Origin: Shimia sp.
GTDB lineage: Bacteria > Pseudomonadota > Alphaproteobacteria > Rhodobacterales > Rhodobacteraceae
Assembly: GCA_024224295.1 (NCBI GenBank)
Contig: JAAENN010000332.1
Span: 1-64,000, forward strand
Length of the DNA stretch: 64,000 nt
Direction of reading: 5' to 3'
The position numbers and the translations under genes were made by a program. Shown here piece by piece: positions 45,509-54,696 of this stretch. The notes below the pieces were generated by a model. It was not told the origin of the DNA, made no database searches, and worked only from the letters and a program-made list of their open reading frames with translations. Every line of letters begins with the position of its first letter. Position 1 is the first letter of the stretch.

Positions 45509-46789
45509 TTATGCGTTTTCTCGCAGAACGGCTCCGGCCAGGTAAAGTGACCCACAAATCAAGATCCTACTACCCGGCGAACGCGCTACAATAGCGTTGA
45601 TGGCGTCCAGCACATCTGTACCTTCATATGTTTCAAAGCCTGCTTTCTGCGCTGCCCGCGAAGTTTCTTCAGCAGGAAGGGTATTCGGTTCATCCGGTAT
45701 GGATACAGCAGTCAACGTATCTGCGACCCTTTCGAGCGGGGTCAAATATCCAGAGATATCTTTAGTGTTTAGCATTCCACAAACCAGGTGCGTAGGACGG
45801 CTCGGCAGCTTAGCGATCACATTTGACAAAGCCTCGCCTGCAGCTGCATTGTGTCCTCCATCCAACCACAGCTCGGCATCGCCAGCAGCGTCGACCATTG
45901 GTCCCTCTTTCAAACGCTGCATGCGGGCGGGCCAACTAACATTTCGCATGGCAGCTTCACAAGCCACCTCATCCGCTCCTAAATGACGCAAAGCCGCTAG
46001 TGCAACTCCGGCATTCTGGATCTGATGATCTCCGGCTAAGGCTGGTAACGGAAGATCCAATAACCCGCATTCGTCCTGAAAAACCAAACGACCTCGCTCC
46101 TCACACACGTGCCAGTGTTGCCCACAAGCAATGAGAGGCGCCCCTACCCGTGCGGCAGTCTGCTCGATAACTTCCATCGCTTCATCAGATTGCGGCCCCA
46201 CAATGCATGGCACACCACGCTTGAGGATCCCGGCTTTTTCAGCTGCAATCTCCGCGACAGTTTCACCAAGAAACTGTTCGTGATCCTTGGAAACAGGTGT
46301 GATCACCGTGAGCTCAGGCGCACCTATCACATTGGTTGCGTCCAAGCGCCCGCCCAAGCCCACTTCTAATAAGGTAAACTCTGCCGCCGTACGAGAAAAC
46401 GCCAGAATGGCTGCGCAGGTCGTGATCTCGAAGTAGGTTATGTTCTGCTTGTCGTTGGACTCCCAACACTCATCTAGTACCGTGGCAAGATGCGCCTCAT
46501 CAATCAGCTCTCCGGCCAGGCGGATGCGCTCATGAAAACGTGCAAGGTGTGGGCTTGTGTAGGCATGCACCTTGTCACCACGCCCTTCCAGGCCAGCCCG
46601 GACCATCGCCTGCGTGCTGCCTTTGCCGTTAGTTCCTGCAAAATGCACAACCGGAGGCAAGTTTTCTTGCGGGTTGCCCAAGGCCTCCAACAAGCGCCAC
46701 ATTCGATCCAACGTCAGATCGATGATTTTGGGATGAAGCGCCATCATGCGCGCGAGTATCGCGTCGGATGTGTTTGTAGGGATGCCCAT
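45509..46789 (-). CDS. folC: Folylpolyglutamate synthase/dihydrofolate synthase
   Basis: 426 residues of the Mur ligase superfamily. P-loop HFAGTNGKGST (residues 49-59), YTSPHLARFHERIRL, TYFEITTCAA and GLGGRLDATNVI are FolC landmarks. It adds glutamate to folates and joins dihydropteroate with glutamate. The open frame extends 57 codons upstream into accD, but the ATG at 46789 has GGAG at good distance and matches the family start. accD lies 91 bp upstream; accD-folC is a common bacterial pair. Confidence 0.96.
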   Translation of the reverse strand: MGIPTNTSDAILARMMALHPKIIDLTLDRMWRLLEALGNPQENLPPVVHFAGTNGKGSTQAMVRAGLEGRGDKVHAYTSPHLARFHERIRLAGELIDEAHLATVLDECWESNDKQNITYFEITTCAAILAFSRTAAEFTLLEVGLGGRLDATNVIGAPELTVITPVSKDHEQFLGETVAEIAAEKAGILKRGVPCIVGPQSDEAMEVIEQTAARVGAPLIACGQHWHVCEERGRLVFQDECGLLDLPLPALAGDHQIQNAGVALAALRHLGADEVACEAAMRNVSWPARMQRLKEGPMVDAAGDAELWLDGGHNAAAGEALSNVIAKLPSRPTHLVCGMLNTKDISGYLTPLERVADTLTAVSIPDEPNTLPAEETSRAAQKAGFETYEGTDVLDAINAIVARSPGSRILICGSLYLAGAVLRENA

Positions 46790-46880
46790 AGTCTGCTCCG
46801 AAAGTCTGGGGGTTCTAAACAAAACGGGCCTCCGGTTTACCTGCCGAAAGCCCAATTCCAACGACGCATTCGCGACCGAA

Positions 46881-47822
46881 TTATTCCGTTTCCGCCTCTT
46901 CGGTTTTTTCCTCGGACGGCTCAGCCTCCTCTTCAACTTTCGGAGGAGCAGGTAAATCACCAGCCACTGCGGGCGGCATATCCATCAGCATCCGAATGAT
47001 CGTCACCAACTCAACCTTCAACTCGGTCCGTTTGGTTACGCGATCCAGCATTCCGTGGTCCAGCAAGTATTCTGCACGTTGGAAGCCCTCAGGCAGCTTT
47101 TCACCAATGGTTTGCTGGATAACACGAGGTCCTGCAAAGCAGATCAAGGCGTTTGGTTCAGAAATTTGAACGTCACCTAGCATAGCGTAGGACGCGGTCA
47201 CACCGCCTGTGGTGGGGTGTGTGAGCACAACAATGTAAGGTAATCCAGCCTCTTTAAGCATCTGAACTGCAACAGTCGTACGCGGCATCTGCATTAAGGA
47301 CAGGATGCCTTCCTGCATCCGTGCGCCACCTGCCGCAGAAAACAGTACTAACGGGCGTTTCAGCGCAATGGCACGTTCAGCAGCGGCAATGATTGCATTG
47401 CCAACGTACATGCCCATAGAACCGCCCATGAAGGAGAAGTCCTGGCATGCCGCCACGATCGGGGTCCGACCAATCTCACCTTCGGCTACCAACATGGCTT
47501 CTTTCTCGCCAGTTTTCTTCTGCGCGGCTTTCATGCGATCCGGATATTTTTTTTGGTCGCGAAACTGCAGTGGATCGGAAACCGGCTCAGGAACGTCAAC
47601 CCCAACAAACACGCCACCATCAAACAGCGCTTCAAAACGGTCACGCGGTGAAATGGCCATATGATGGTCACACTGCGTGCAAACGTTTTGGTTGGCTTTC
47701 AATTCGCGGTGAAACAACATGGTTCCGCATTCATCACATTTGGTCCAGAGATTGTCTGGAACTTCTCTGCGAGAAAAGATCGAGTTGATCCGCGGGCGGA
47801 CGTAGTTTGTGATCCAGTTCAT
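46881..47822 (-). CDS. accD: Acetyl-CoA carboxylase carboxyltransferase subunit beta
   Basis: 313 residues. N-terminal zinc ribbon with Cys29, Cys32, Cys48 and Cys51, then the carboxyltransferase core ([52 protein letters not shown]). It forms malonyl-CoA with AccA, encoded elsewhere. The ATG at 47822 gives the usual [10 protein letters not shown]; a start eight codons earlier is possible but not typical. The C-terminal 25 residues are a Glu-rich tail seen in many alphaproteobacterial AccD proteins. trpB, a frequent upstream neighbour, is absent. Confidence 0.97.
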   Translation of the reverse strand: MNWITNYVRPRINSIFSRREVPDNLWTKCDECGTMLFHRELKANQNVCTQCDHHMAISPRDRFEALFDGGVFVGVDVPEPVSDPLQFRDQKKYPDRMKAAQKKTGEKEAMLVAEGEIGRTPIVAACQDFSFMGGSMGMYVGNAIIAAAERAIALKRPLVLFSAAGGARMQEGILSLMQMPRTTVAVQMLKEAGLPYIVVLTHPTTGGVTASYAMLGDVQISEPNALICFAGPRVIQQTIGEKLPEGFQRAEYLLDHGMLDRVTKRTELKVELVTIIRMLMDMPPAVAGDLPAPPKVEEEAEPSEEKTEEAETE

Positions 47823-48016
47823 GTGATCGGAGTCCTCTGGTTCCAATTCGGGATGAAATAAGACGCTACGTCAGAAATTGCAATCGAAGTCGTACCTCGA
47901 AACCAGGGCCAAATCCTATTTCTTGATGGTGCTTCTGGGCTTAAGTTGGTCAAAATCGCTACCGACTTTCGGTTAACTGGCCTTATGACACATGCAACAC
48001 CCTGAAATTTCATGAG

Positions 48017-48045
48017 GATAGGAGCGAAAGGACATTTGTCCTATC
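48017..48045. promoter_or_regulatory. Nested palindrome between accD and the DUF6478-like gene
   Basis: AGGACA-TT-TGTCCT (48029-48042) is a perfect 14-base palindrome. It overlaps a second inverted pair, GATAGGA/TCCTATC (48017-48023 and 48039-48045). It lies 67 bases before the plus-strand gene and about 200 bases before accD. Candidate operator; no regulator can be assigned. Confidence 0.5.
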
Positions 48046-48111
48046 GTAAGCATTTCGCTAAATAATCAGAAAGAAGGCCGCAGATCGTTTCGCCGCCAGC
48101 AACAATGGATC

Positions 48112-48897
48112 ATGGTTTCAAGGCAAATGGCAAACAGCAGACTTTTCTTCCAACATGCACTTCAACTCGGTCTTTCGCGCTATTGGGCACGCAACGCCCG
48201 CAAGGCTTCTGAGACCGATTTGGCCAAGCTCCGCACTCAACGTCGCCGGGCGCGCACTTTGCGTCAGCACTTGGACACCGTCATCGCAATCTCCGAAAGC
48301 CGGCTAGCCCTTCCGATTATCGGTTCAAATGCCTTCCCAAAGCCCCACGGCACTGATTGGTCGTGGCGACCAGCGCTGTGGCGAGAGCCCATTCCGGCCA
48401 AAGGACGTGCGGCAGTGCAAAATAAAGAAATGCTGGGTGAAGAAGTCACGCTTTTTCATGATTGCCGGATTTCAGAACTCACGTTGCGCCAACTCCGAAA
48501 CCACCGCGAAAAAGACCTTGCGCCCTTTGGCTTGCGTATGGATGTTTTCCGGTTTGATGGTTCGTTCTTGTCGCTTGTAGTCGACTTACCCAAGGAGGCA
48601 GTATCGGGTTTGAAACGTGAACATGTGGTACGTATGGACACGATTGTCGAAATGGAAAAACCGCTGGAGATTTTTGCGCGGTTAAACATTCGCCATGGGC
48701 CAAACACTGAACAAATCGTGCGGGAACTGCCTCTGCAGGCCGAGGACATCCGGGTTGAGTTTGATCTCGCTTATTCAAACCTCAACGAAAAACGCGTCGA
48801 AAAAATGTGGATCGACCTAATTTTTGAAGGTCCCGAAATGAACCAAGTTGTCCTCAGGGACGTTACATTTTCCCGCCGCCCTAGGGCCGAATTTTAA
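48112..48897 (+). CDS. Conserved hypothetical protein (DUF6478-like)
   Basis: 261 residues. The N-terminus is basic and helical (LSRYWARNARKASETDLAKLRTQRRRARTLRQHLDTV); the rest is beta-rich (GTDWSWRPALWR, EVTLFHDCRISELTLRQLRN, VVDLPKEAVSGLKREHVVRMD, VEFDLAYSNLNEKRVEKMWIDLIFEGPEMNQ). This resembles a family restricted to Rhodobacterales, named from memory as DUF6478; no function is known. Start uncertain: ATG at 48112 or ATG at 48127, which has AAGG close by. A gene starting with TTG follows 21 bp later, so they form a pair. Confidence 0.7.
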   Translation: MVSRQMANSRLFFQHALQLGLSRYWARNARKASETDLAKLRTQRRRARTLRQHLDTVIAISESRLALPIIGSNAFPKPHGTDWSWRPALWREPIPAKGRAAVQNKEMLGEEVTLFHDCRISELTLRQLRNHREKDLAPFGLRMDVFRFDGSFLSLVVDLPKEAVSGLKREHVVRMDTIVEMEKPLEIFARLNIRHGPNTEQIVRELPLQAEDIRVEFDLAYSNLNEKRVEKMWIDLIFEGPEMNQVVLRDVTFSRRPRAEF

Positions 48898-48918
48898 ATT
48901 GATAATGAGGATGGTCAA

Positions 48919-49296
48919 TTGAGTGAACTTACGTTGACAAAGACCCGCCTGTTCGAAGGTGTTTGGGAGGGTGCCTTGAAATCGCAAGAAGCGACTGGAG
49001 CCAAACCAAAGGTGAACGTGACCTATCTTGGCGAAACGATTGCAGATGCGTTGATTGACCCAACTGATGAGGCTGGACTGTGGCGCCTTAGCTTCCCAAT
49101 CCCAAAAGAGAGCATTTCAGACGGGGTGCAAACTGTCGTCATCACCGACCAGTCCACGGACGAGCGGCTCGATACCGTGAGTTTTATCGCTGGAGAGGCC
49201 CTTGCCGGGGATCTTCGAGCAGAGATCGACCTACTGCGGGCGGAACTGGATATGCTCAAGCGTGCGTTTCGGCGTCATTGCGTGGAAACGCTGTGA
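48919..49296 (+). CDS. Conserved hypothetical protein with C-terminal coiled coil
   Basis: 125 residues, no family recognised. Residues 1-90 look like a small beta domain (FEGVWEGALKS, VNVTYLGETIADALI, QTVVITDQSTDERLDTVSFIAGE); residues about 95-118 form a heptad-like helix (LRAEIDLLRAELDMLKRAF), which suggests oligomers. The start is TTG at 48919 with GAGG 8 bases upstream; no ATG fits. It follows the DUF6478-like gene by 21 bp and probably works with it. Confidence 0.7.
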   Translation: MSELTLTKTRLFEGVWEGALKSQEATGAKPKVNVTYLGETIADALIDPTDEAGLWRLSFPIPKESISDGVQTVVITDQSTDERLDTVSFIAGEALAGDLRAEIDLLRAELDMLKRAFRRHCVETL

Positions 49297-49362
49297 CTAT
49301 GTGACCGGCTTGTACCATGAGGTCAGCTATGCCAGTTTGCCTCGACAACCGAAAGCGATGCC

Positions 49363-49815
49363 ATGTCCCCTGACTACCTTGCTATGAGCCAACATGATCA
49401 ATTGTTATGGGGGTCGGTGGTGCTGAGTGCCTGCGCGCTTATCCATGTCGGTCTACTTGCATGTATGATAGAAGCGTTGTCCTACATGGGCCGCTGGGTA
49501 CGTAACCGGTCCCGCATGCTGCGAACCACTGCTGTGGTTGGTGCGGCCTTTGTAATGATCGTGAGTTCGCACACAATCCAAGTGTGGCTATGGGCAGCCG
49601 TGCTTCTTTATATGGATGCCTTTGAATACCTCTACGACGCGCTCTACTTCTCACTAGTGACCTACACCACAGTTGGATATGGCGACGTAGTCTTGCCCGT
49701 TGAGTTCCGCGTGTTTGGCGCCTTTGGGGGCGTCACCGGTATTCTGTGCTTTGGGATTTCGACCGCGTTTTTAGTGTCCCTGATCAACAAGCTGTTGCCC
49801 AAATCCCTTGAGTGA
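49363..49815 (+). CDS. Two-pore-helix type potassium channel family protein
   Basis: 150 residues. Three hydrophobic segments (about 16-40, 53-82, 114-142) and a pore loop with the selectivity filter TTVGYGD near residues 101-108. The filter is intact, so K+ conduction is likely. No regulatory RCK or cyclic-nucleotide domain is attached and the protein ends soon after the last helix. Ion_trans_2 family. Start may be 49363 or the in-frame ATG at 49384; neither has a good ribosome site. Confidence 0.82.
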   Translation: MSPDYLAMSQHDQLLWGSVVLSACALIHVGLLACMIEALSYMGRWVRNRSRMLRTTAVVGAAFVMIVSSHTIQVWLWAAVLLYMDAFEYLYDALYFSLVTYTTVGYGDVVLPVEFRVFGAFGGVTGILCFGISTAFLVSLINKLLPKSLE

Positions 49816-49870
49816 CACGCACTCTAGGATCGCAATTGCCTTCACAAACAACAGGCCTATCTTCTGATTC

Positions 49871-50383
49871 ATGATGAAAATTGCTTATACAATGGCCCAC
49901 GAACGAGGCGAACTGGATTTGTTGCTGTCAGATCTCGCTGCGCGACTGGAAGCGCGTGGCCTCATGGCGCGCGGAATTGTACAAACCAACACTGAATGCG
50001 GGTCGTATCACGGTTGTGATATGGATGTGCGTGTGTTGCCCGATGGACCGATCATTCGGATTTCTCAAAACCTTGGGAAAGAAGCCAAGGGCTGTCGGCT
50101 AGACCCAGACGCGATGGCGTCAGCTGTGGCCGCCGTGGGGCGGTCCATGCGGGCCGACTTTGATGTCTTTCTGCTGAACAAGTTTGGCAAACAAGAAGCT
50201 GAAGGACGCGGATTTCGCGACCTGCTAGCGGAAGCGCTTGAAAAAGGCGCCACTGTAATTGCAGGTACCAATCCTTTGAACGCCGAAGTGTTTGAAGAAT
50301 TCGCAGGCGGTATGGCAACCAATGTGCCAGCAGACATCGACGCGATCTTGGCGTGGTACGATCAGGTGAACAACGGGGTCTGA
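49871..50383 (+). CDS. DUF2478 family protein
   Basis: 170 residues. IAYTMAHERGELDLLLSDLAARLEARG at the start and FLLNKFGKQEAEGRGFRDLLAEALEKGATVIAG in the second half are the DUF2478 pattern (NTPase-like, often found near molybdate uptake genes). The usual N-terminal P-loop is not obvious here. The function is not established. It stands next to no molybdenum gene, though NasA elsewhere in the window is a molybdoenzyme. It converges with the AI-2E permease gene (1 bp between stops). Confidence 0.75.
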   Translation: MMKIAYTMAHERGELDLLLSDLAARLEARGLMARGIVQTNTECGSYHGCDMDVRVLPDGPIIRISQNLGKEAKGCRLDPDAMASAVAAVGRSMRADFDVFLLNKFGKQEAEGRGFRDLLAEALEKGATVIAGTNPLNAEVFEEFAGGMATNVPADIDAILAWYDQVNNGV

Positions 50384-50384
50384 G

Positions 50385-51482
50385 TTAGCCTTCGCCTTCG
50401 CTTTTTACGTCGTCCAGCCAGGGGATCTCTCCGTCATTGGTAAGCAAGATCGCCAAGGGACGGGTTACCTGAAAAAAAGACATGATGGTCATGATCCCAG
50501 ATGTCAGGATCACCGACAGGATTGCTCCTATGAGCCCCCAGACAGCGGCCCAGGAGGCAAGAGACACCATCACGATCACCGGACTGAGATTCATAGAACG
50601 GCCCATCAGACGTGGTTCCCAGAAGTAGCCGACACCAAATTGCGCGCCGCAAAGGGCGGTAAACAACAGGGCAACATCCGCGTTCAAGCCCCAGTCGCCC
50701 ACCGCAAACAACATCGGCAACGCCATGGCGATCCATGACCCAACATAAGGGATGTAGTTAAAAATCGCCGTGGTGACGGCAAAGAAGGCGGCAAATTCCA
50801 AACCGAAGAACAGGAATATCACCCAGCATACCGCCCCTAAAGCCACGTTAATCAGGGTCTTTGTGGTGAAGTAGGTGCCAATCTGGGCGGTGATCAAATC
50901 GATGGTCTGCCAAACATTGGACTGGGAGCGATTATCTGGAACAATCGCCGCCACTTTCTTTGGGATGCTATCGCGCTCTATCAGAAACAGAATGGCATAG
51001 AGGAACACCAACGCGAGATACCCTGCGGAGTAGCTTACCGAATTCACGGTCATGCGAATGAGGCTTTGGATGTCGATGTTGTCAAACAACAGTCGGTCGA
51101 CAGATTGCCACGTAAGCTCAAACTCCACGTCAAAGCGGGCAGCCACATCGGATGTGGTTTGAGAGAGTCGTTGCAAATAATCTGGCATGGACCGAACAAC
51201 CGGGTCGAGGTTGCGGGCAAAGAAGCTAATCAAACCGGCCAGCACCACAAATAGAACAACCGTGGTCAGCATCATGCGAAGCCAGTCTGGAACATATTTG
51301 GCATATAGCGGAATGCGACCCATCGAGCGGGAAATACCGTCCATCAGGAAGGCCAGCAGCGCTCCAAGCACTATGGGAACCAAAATCGCCTGTGCCGCAT
51401 TTAAAAACCAGCCCGAGGCAATGGCAGCCAAAATCGCAAGGCTAACGGAGGCTACGCGTAGGGATGCATTGATCTGAGACAC
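50385..51482 (-). CDS. AI-2E family transporter (PerM/TqsA type permease)
   Basis: 365 residues with about eight membrane helices. N-terminal pair (SVSLAILAAIASGWFLNAAQAILVPIVLGALLAFLMDGI), a soluble middle part, and the C-terminal set with FNYIPYVGSWIAMALPMLFAV and the glycine-rich AAVWGLIGAILSVILTS. Family members export AI-2 or act as Na+/H+ antiporters; substrate not predictable. The GTG at 51482 sits 7 bases after AAGGAGG and is clearly the start; the frame opens further at a TTG but that would place the ribosome site inside the gene. Confidence 0.88.
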   Translation of the reverse strand: MSQINASLRVASVSLAILAAIASGWFLNAAQAILVPIVLGALLAFLMDGISRSMGRIPLYAKYVPDWLRMMLTTVVLFVVLAGLISFFARNLDPVVRSMPDYLQRLSQTTSDVAARFDVEFELTWQSVDRLLFDNIDIQSLIRMTVNSVSYSAGYLALVFLYAILFLIERDSIPKKVAAIVPDNRSQSNVWQTIDLITAQIGTYFTTKTLINVALGAVCWVIFLFFGLEFAAFFAVTTAIFNYIPYVGSWIAMALPMLFAVGDWGLNADVALLFTALCGAQFGVGYFWEPRLMGRSMNLSPVIVMVSLASWAAVWGLIGAILSVILTSGIMTIMSFFQVTRPLAILLTNDGEIPWLDDVKSEGEG

Positions 51483-51551
51483 CTGTATTTCCTCCTTACG
51501 AGTCAAAGGTACCCTAGCGGCCCGGCGCGCAGGGACAAGCCGAGAAAGCGG

Positions 51552-52316
51552 TTAAAACAAAGCTCGGCGGATAAGGTTGAGAGAGGCCAACAGTAGAACG
51601 ACCAGCGTTAGCCGCTGGAACATTTTTTGATCAATGCGGTCTGAAATGGCCGTGCCGATCCACATGCCCAAAAGCGCTGGAACAACTACAAACGCCGAAA
51701 GCGCAGCTGTTTCGCGGTTCAGCACGCCTGATCCAATATGTGCGAACGCCAGAAGTACAGCACCAAGGCCGTAAATCACGCCCTGAATGCGGATTTGAGC
51801 CGCCTTTTCAGTTCCAATTGCCGTGAGGTACGTCACCGTGGGCGGCCCCCAAACCCCGGACACGCCGCCAATGGCACCGGCAACTGTGCCCACGGCCATT
51901 TCTCCCTTTGCGCTTGGCCTTGCGAGACGAATAGGGCGGCCGAGCAACTGGGTCAGTGCAAAAAAGGCCACCGGTACGCCAATCATTAGTAACAAGGCGC
52001 CCGACGGGACCCAGCGCAAAAACTGCGCGCTGATCACCATGGCGAAACCACCTGCGATCAAGAAGCGGCGAAAGCGTTTTAGAGACAACCATGCCGCGCC
52101 AGCGCCATGACGGAAAGCCTGAAAGCCGTTGCTGAACACTGTAGGAAAGATGAGCCCCGCCAAGGCCACCTCCGGCGCCAAAAAGGTACTTAGCCCCGAA
52201 ATCAACACCATTGGCATGCCAAATCCCACCATGCCTTTGATGATTCCCGCAAGGAGCGCAACGCCCGCACAGAAAACCAATGCTTGAGGTGTGTAGTTCA
52301 AAAGTAGAGAATCCAT
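51552..52316 (-). CDS. TauE/SafE family sulfite exporter-like permease
   Basis: 254 residues, about eight membrane helices in two repeats: ALLAGIIKGMVGFGMPMVLISGLSTF and AGAIGGVSGVWGPPTVTYL, each with the Gly-rich family motif. TauE-type proteins are thought to export sulfite, sulfoacetate or related anions. No sulfur metabolism genes are nearby, so the cargo is unknown. It is 69 bp upstream of the AI-2E gene on the same strand but that gene has its own strong ribosome site. Confidence 0.85.
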   Translation of the reverse strand: MDSLLLNYTPQALVFCAGVALLAGIIKGMVGFGMPMVLISGLSTFLAPEVALAGLIFPTVFSNGFQAFRHGAGAAWLSLKRFRRFLIAGGFAMVISAQFLRWVPSGALLLMIGVPVAFFALTQLLGRPIRLARPSAKGEMAVGTVAGAIGGVSGVWGPPTVTYLTAIGTEKAAQIRIQGVIYGLGAVLLAFAHIGSGVLNRETAALSAFVVVPALLGMWIGTAISDRIDQKMFQRLTLVVLLLASLNLIRRALF

Positions 52317-52459
52317 ACCTTGCTATAGGCTCCAAACCACAGAGCAGCAAAGACTTCACGCGAAATAAACAACCAAATCAATCTCCCGTTTGGTATTTTT
52401 GTTGCGCTGCGACTGCAAAAGGATTATGTCACAGTGCAGCATAAGAGGGTTTTAGACGT

Positions 52460-54148
52460 ATGGCGCATGATGGACAGGACTTGGCGATGACAAAATCAGT
52501 GATTCTTCCTGATCTTCTGAAACTGACCGCAGCAGCCGTTGCGCCGGTTGAGAGCATTCTTGAAACCGCAATTGCGCGCGTGAAGGAAACAGTATCCGAG
52601 AATGGCCGTGTCTCCGGCAAGCTGATGGAACAACATCAAACAGCGGCGCATGGCCTAAGTTGGCTGGCGACCTATGCGCAATCTCTGAAGCAAATGCAGG
52701 CCTGGGCGGAGAAACTCGACGGCGAAGGCAAATTTGGCGAGATCGAACAGATCATTCATCAGATCGCTTTTGGTGAGTATCTCTGGCAGGTCTATGGCGG
52801 CATTCCAATGAGCCAGGGTGAGATTGTGCGTTTGCAGGATCTTGGTCTGTCACAAGACGAAACCCGCGGTTTGATGGCGCCCGAAGTCATGACGCTTTGC
52901 GACAAAGGCAACTCTCAAGCCGCGCGCATGCGTCTTGTGGAGCTGATGCAGGAGCAGTCCGCTAACATCACAGTGGGGCAATCCGGCCTGGATGAAGAAC
53001 TGGAAATGATCCGCGAGCAGTTCCGCCGTTTTGCAGTGGATCGCGTGGAACCAAACGCACATGAGTGGCACCTCAAAGATGAGCTCATTCCAATGGAAAT
53101 CATTGAAGAGCTTGCGGAAATGGGCGTGTTTGGGCTGACCATTCCTGAAGAGTATGGCGGTTTTGGTCTTTCCAAAGCGTCCATGGTTGTGGTGTCAGAA
53201 GAGCTGTCACGCGGCTACATTGGCGTTGGCTCGCTGGGCACTCGCTCTGAGATCGCGGCGGAGTTGATCCTCTGCGGCGGCACAGAAGAGCAAAAACAGC
53301 AGTGGCTACCGAAACTCTCCAGTGCGGAGATTTTGCCAACTGCAGTCTTTACAGAACCAAACACCGGATCCGACCTTGGTTCCCTGCGCACACGCGCTGT
53401 AAAGACCGAGGATGGCGATTGGGAAGTGACCGGCAACAAGACTTGGATCACCCATGCGGCGCGGACGCAGGTTATGACGCTGCTGGCCCGCACCAACCCG
53501 GACACAACTGACCACCGGGGCCTTTCCATGTTCCTAGCGGAAAAGAAACCCGGTACAGACGAGAACCCTTTCCCGACCGAAGGCATGACGGGCGGCGAGA
53601 TCGAGGTGCTCGGCTATCGCGGCATGAAGGAATACGAACTGGGCTTTGACGGCTTCAAGATCAAAGGTGGAAACCTGCTTGGCGGCGAAGAAGGCAAGGG
53701 TTTCAAACAGTTGATGGAGACCTTCGAGTCGGCTCGCATCCAGACCGCGGCCCGTGCGATTGGTGTGGCGCAGTCGGCACTGGACGTGGGGATGCAATAT
53801 GGCATCGACCGCAAGCAGTTTGGCAAATCCTTAATCGACTTCCCGCGTGTGGCAGGCAAATTGGCAATGATGGCAGTGGAAATCATGATTGCCCGCCAAT
53901 TGACCTACTTCTCCGCTTGGGAGAAGGACCACGGGCATCGCTGCGATCTTGAGGCTGGCATGGCCAAATTGTTGGGCGCGCGTGTTGCTTGGGCGGCGGC
54001 GGATAATGCCCTGCAAATTCATGGCGGAAACGGCTTTGCATTGGAATACAGCGTGAGCCGTATCCTATGCGACGCCCGCATTCTCAACATCTTTGAGGGC
54101 GCAGCGGAAATTCAGGCACAGGTAATTGCGAAACGTTTGCTGAGCTGA
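52460..54148 (+). CDS. mcd: (2S)-methylsuccinyl-CoA dehydrogenase
   Basis: 562 residues. An acyl-CoA dehydrogenase (VFTEPNTGSDLGSLRTRA, GNKTWITHAARTQVMTLLAR, ALQIHGGNGFALEYSVSRI, NIFEGAAEIQ with the catalytic Glu) carrying an N-terminal extension of about 170 residues. That extension, and the length, mark the Mcd subtype, which converts methylsuccinyl-CoA to mesaconyl-CoA in the ethylmalonyl-CoA pathway for acetyl-CoA assimilation. GAGGG lies about 10 bases before the ATG. The other pathway genes (ccr, ecm, mch) are not in the window. Confidence 0.88.
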   Translation: MAHDGQDLAMTKSVILPDLLKLTAAAVAPVESILETAIARVKETVSENGRVSGKLMEQHQTAAHGLSWLATYAQSLKQMQAWAEKLDGEGKFGEIEQIIHQIAFGEYLWQVYGGIPMSQGEIVRLQDLGLSQDETRGLMAPEVMTLCDKGNSQAARMRLVELMQEQSANITVGQSGLDEELEMIREQFRRFAVDRVEPNAHEWHLKDELIPMEIIEELAEMGVFGLTIPEEYGGFGLSKASMVVVSEELSRGYIGVGSLGTRSEIAAELILCGGTEEQKQQWLPKLSSAEILPTAVFTEPNTGSDLGSLRTRAVKTEDGDWEVTGNKTWITHAARTQVMTLLARTNPDTTDHRGLSMFLAEKKPGTDENPFPTEGMTGGEIEVLGYRGMKEYELGFDGFKIKGGNLLGGEEGKGFKQLMETFESARIQTAARAIGVAQSALDVGMQYGIDRKQFGKSLIDFPRVAGKLAMMAVEIMIARQLTYFSAWEKDHGHRCDLEAGMAKLLGARVAWAAADNALQIHGGNGFALEYSVSRILCDARILNIFEGAAEIQAQVIAKRLLS

Positions 54149-54255
54149 CACCCGCTCTCAGTTAGACAGCAGACATTGCGCGGCTCCTTTGGGGACCGCG
54201 TTTTTCTTTGCCCCGTGTTTAACAAAGAATCGGCGGCCAAAATCCGCTCAAAACC

Positions 54256-54282
54256 ACGTCGGTATCACGTCGGTATCACGTC
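54256..54282 (+). repeat. Two and a half tandem copies of ACGTCGGTATC
   Basis: Units at 54256-54266 and 54267-54277 are identical, followed by ACGTC. They lie in the 240-bp spacer after mcd. The same 11-mer occurs in reverse orientation at 19304-19314 in the nitrate locus. Probably a dispersed intergenic repeat or a protein-binding array. Confidence 0.65.
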
Positions 54283-54390
54283 TGCTTTGCGGAGGTGCGT
54301 TTTTCGGAGCAGTGTGAACTGGAAGACATTTATGCACCGGGCGCTGATGCGGTCATTTGTGCAACAAAAATGATCGAAAGGGAGACCGAA

Positions 54391-54693
54391 ATGCGCTGTA
54401 TCACAATCACCTATGACTACGATGGCGACGACATGGTCTGGGTCGCCACCTGCGAAGCCTTCATCAATGCGGTCGGAAATGATCCAAAGGCGCAGGGGTT
54501 TTCTTATCAAGTGGCCGTGGCCGACAATAGTGTGACCCGCATTCACTGGGGACGCTGGGACAGTGAGGCCACATTGAAGCATGTGCAAAGCCAAGAGTAT
54601 TTCGCAACCTTTGCAGCCAAGGTGAAAGAGTTTGCCGATGGCGCGCCGGATGCGGTGGTCGCGACACCGCGCGACCACACGAGCAATTGGTAA
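54391..54693 (+). CDS. Small dimeric alpha/beta-barrel (ABM-like) protein
   Basis: 100 residues: MRCITITYDYDGDDMVWVATCEAFI, SYQVAVADNSVTRIHWGRWDSEATLKHVQSQEYFATFAAKVKEFA. The pattern of strand, helix with a weight-of-evidence DSEATLKxHxxSxEY and a terminal helix resembles antibiotic-biosynthesis-monooxygenase/ferredoxin-like dimeric barrels. Function unknown. The ATG at 54391 follows GGGAG by 8 bases; the frame is open 32 codons earlier but without a ribosome site. It converges with the membrane-protein gene at 54697. Confidence 0.6.
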   Translation: MRCITITYDYDGDDMVWVATCEAFINAVGNDPKAQGFSYQVAVADNSVTRIHWGRWDSEATLKHVQSQEYFATFAAKVKEFADGAPDAVVATPRDHTSNW

Positions 54694-54696
54694 GCG

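Noticed and set aside
52317-52459. Search for a PccR-like TTTGCAAA-N4-TTTGCAAA site before mcd
   Set aside because: Only partial TTGC/GCAAAA pieces are present; not enough to call an operator.
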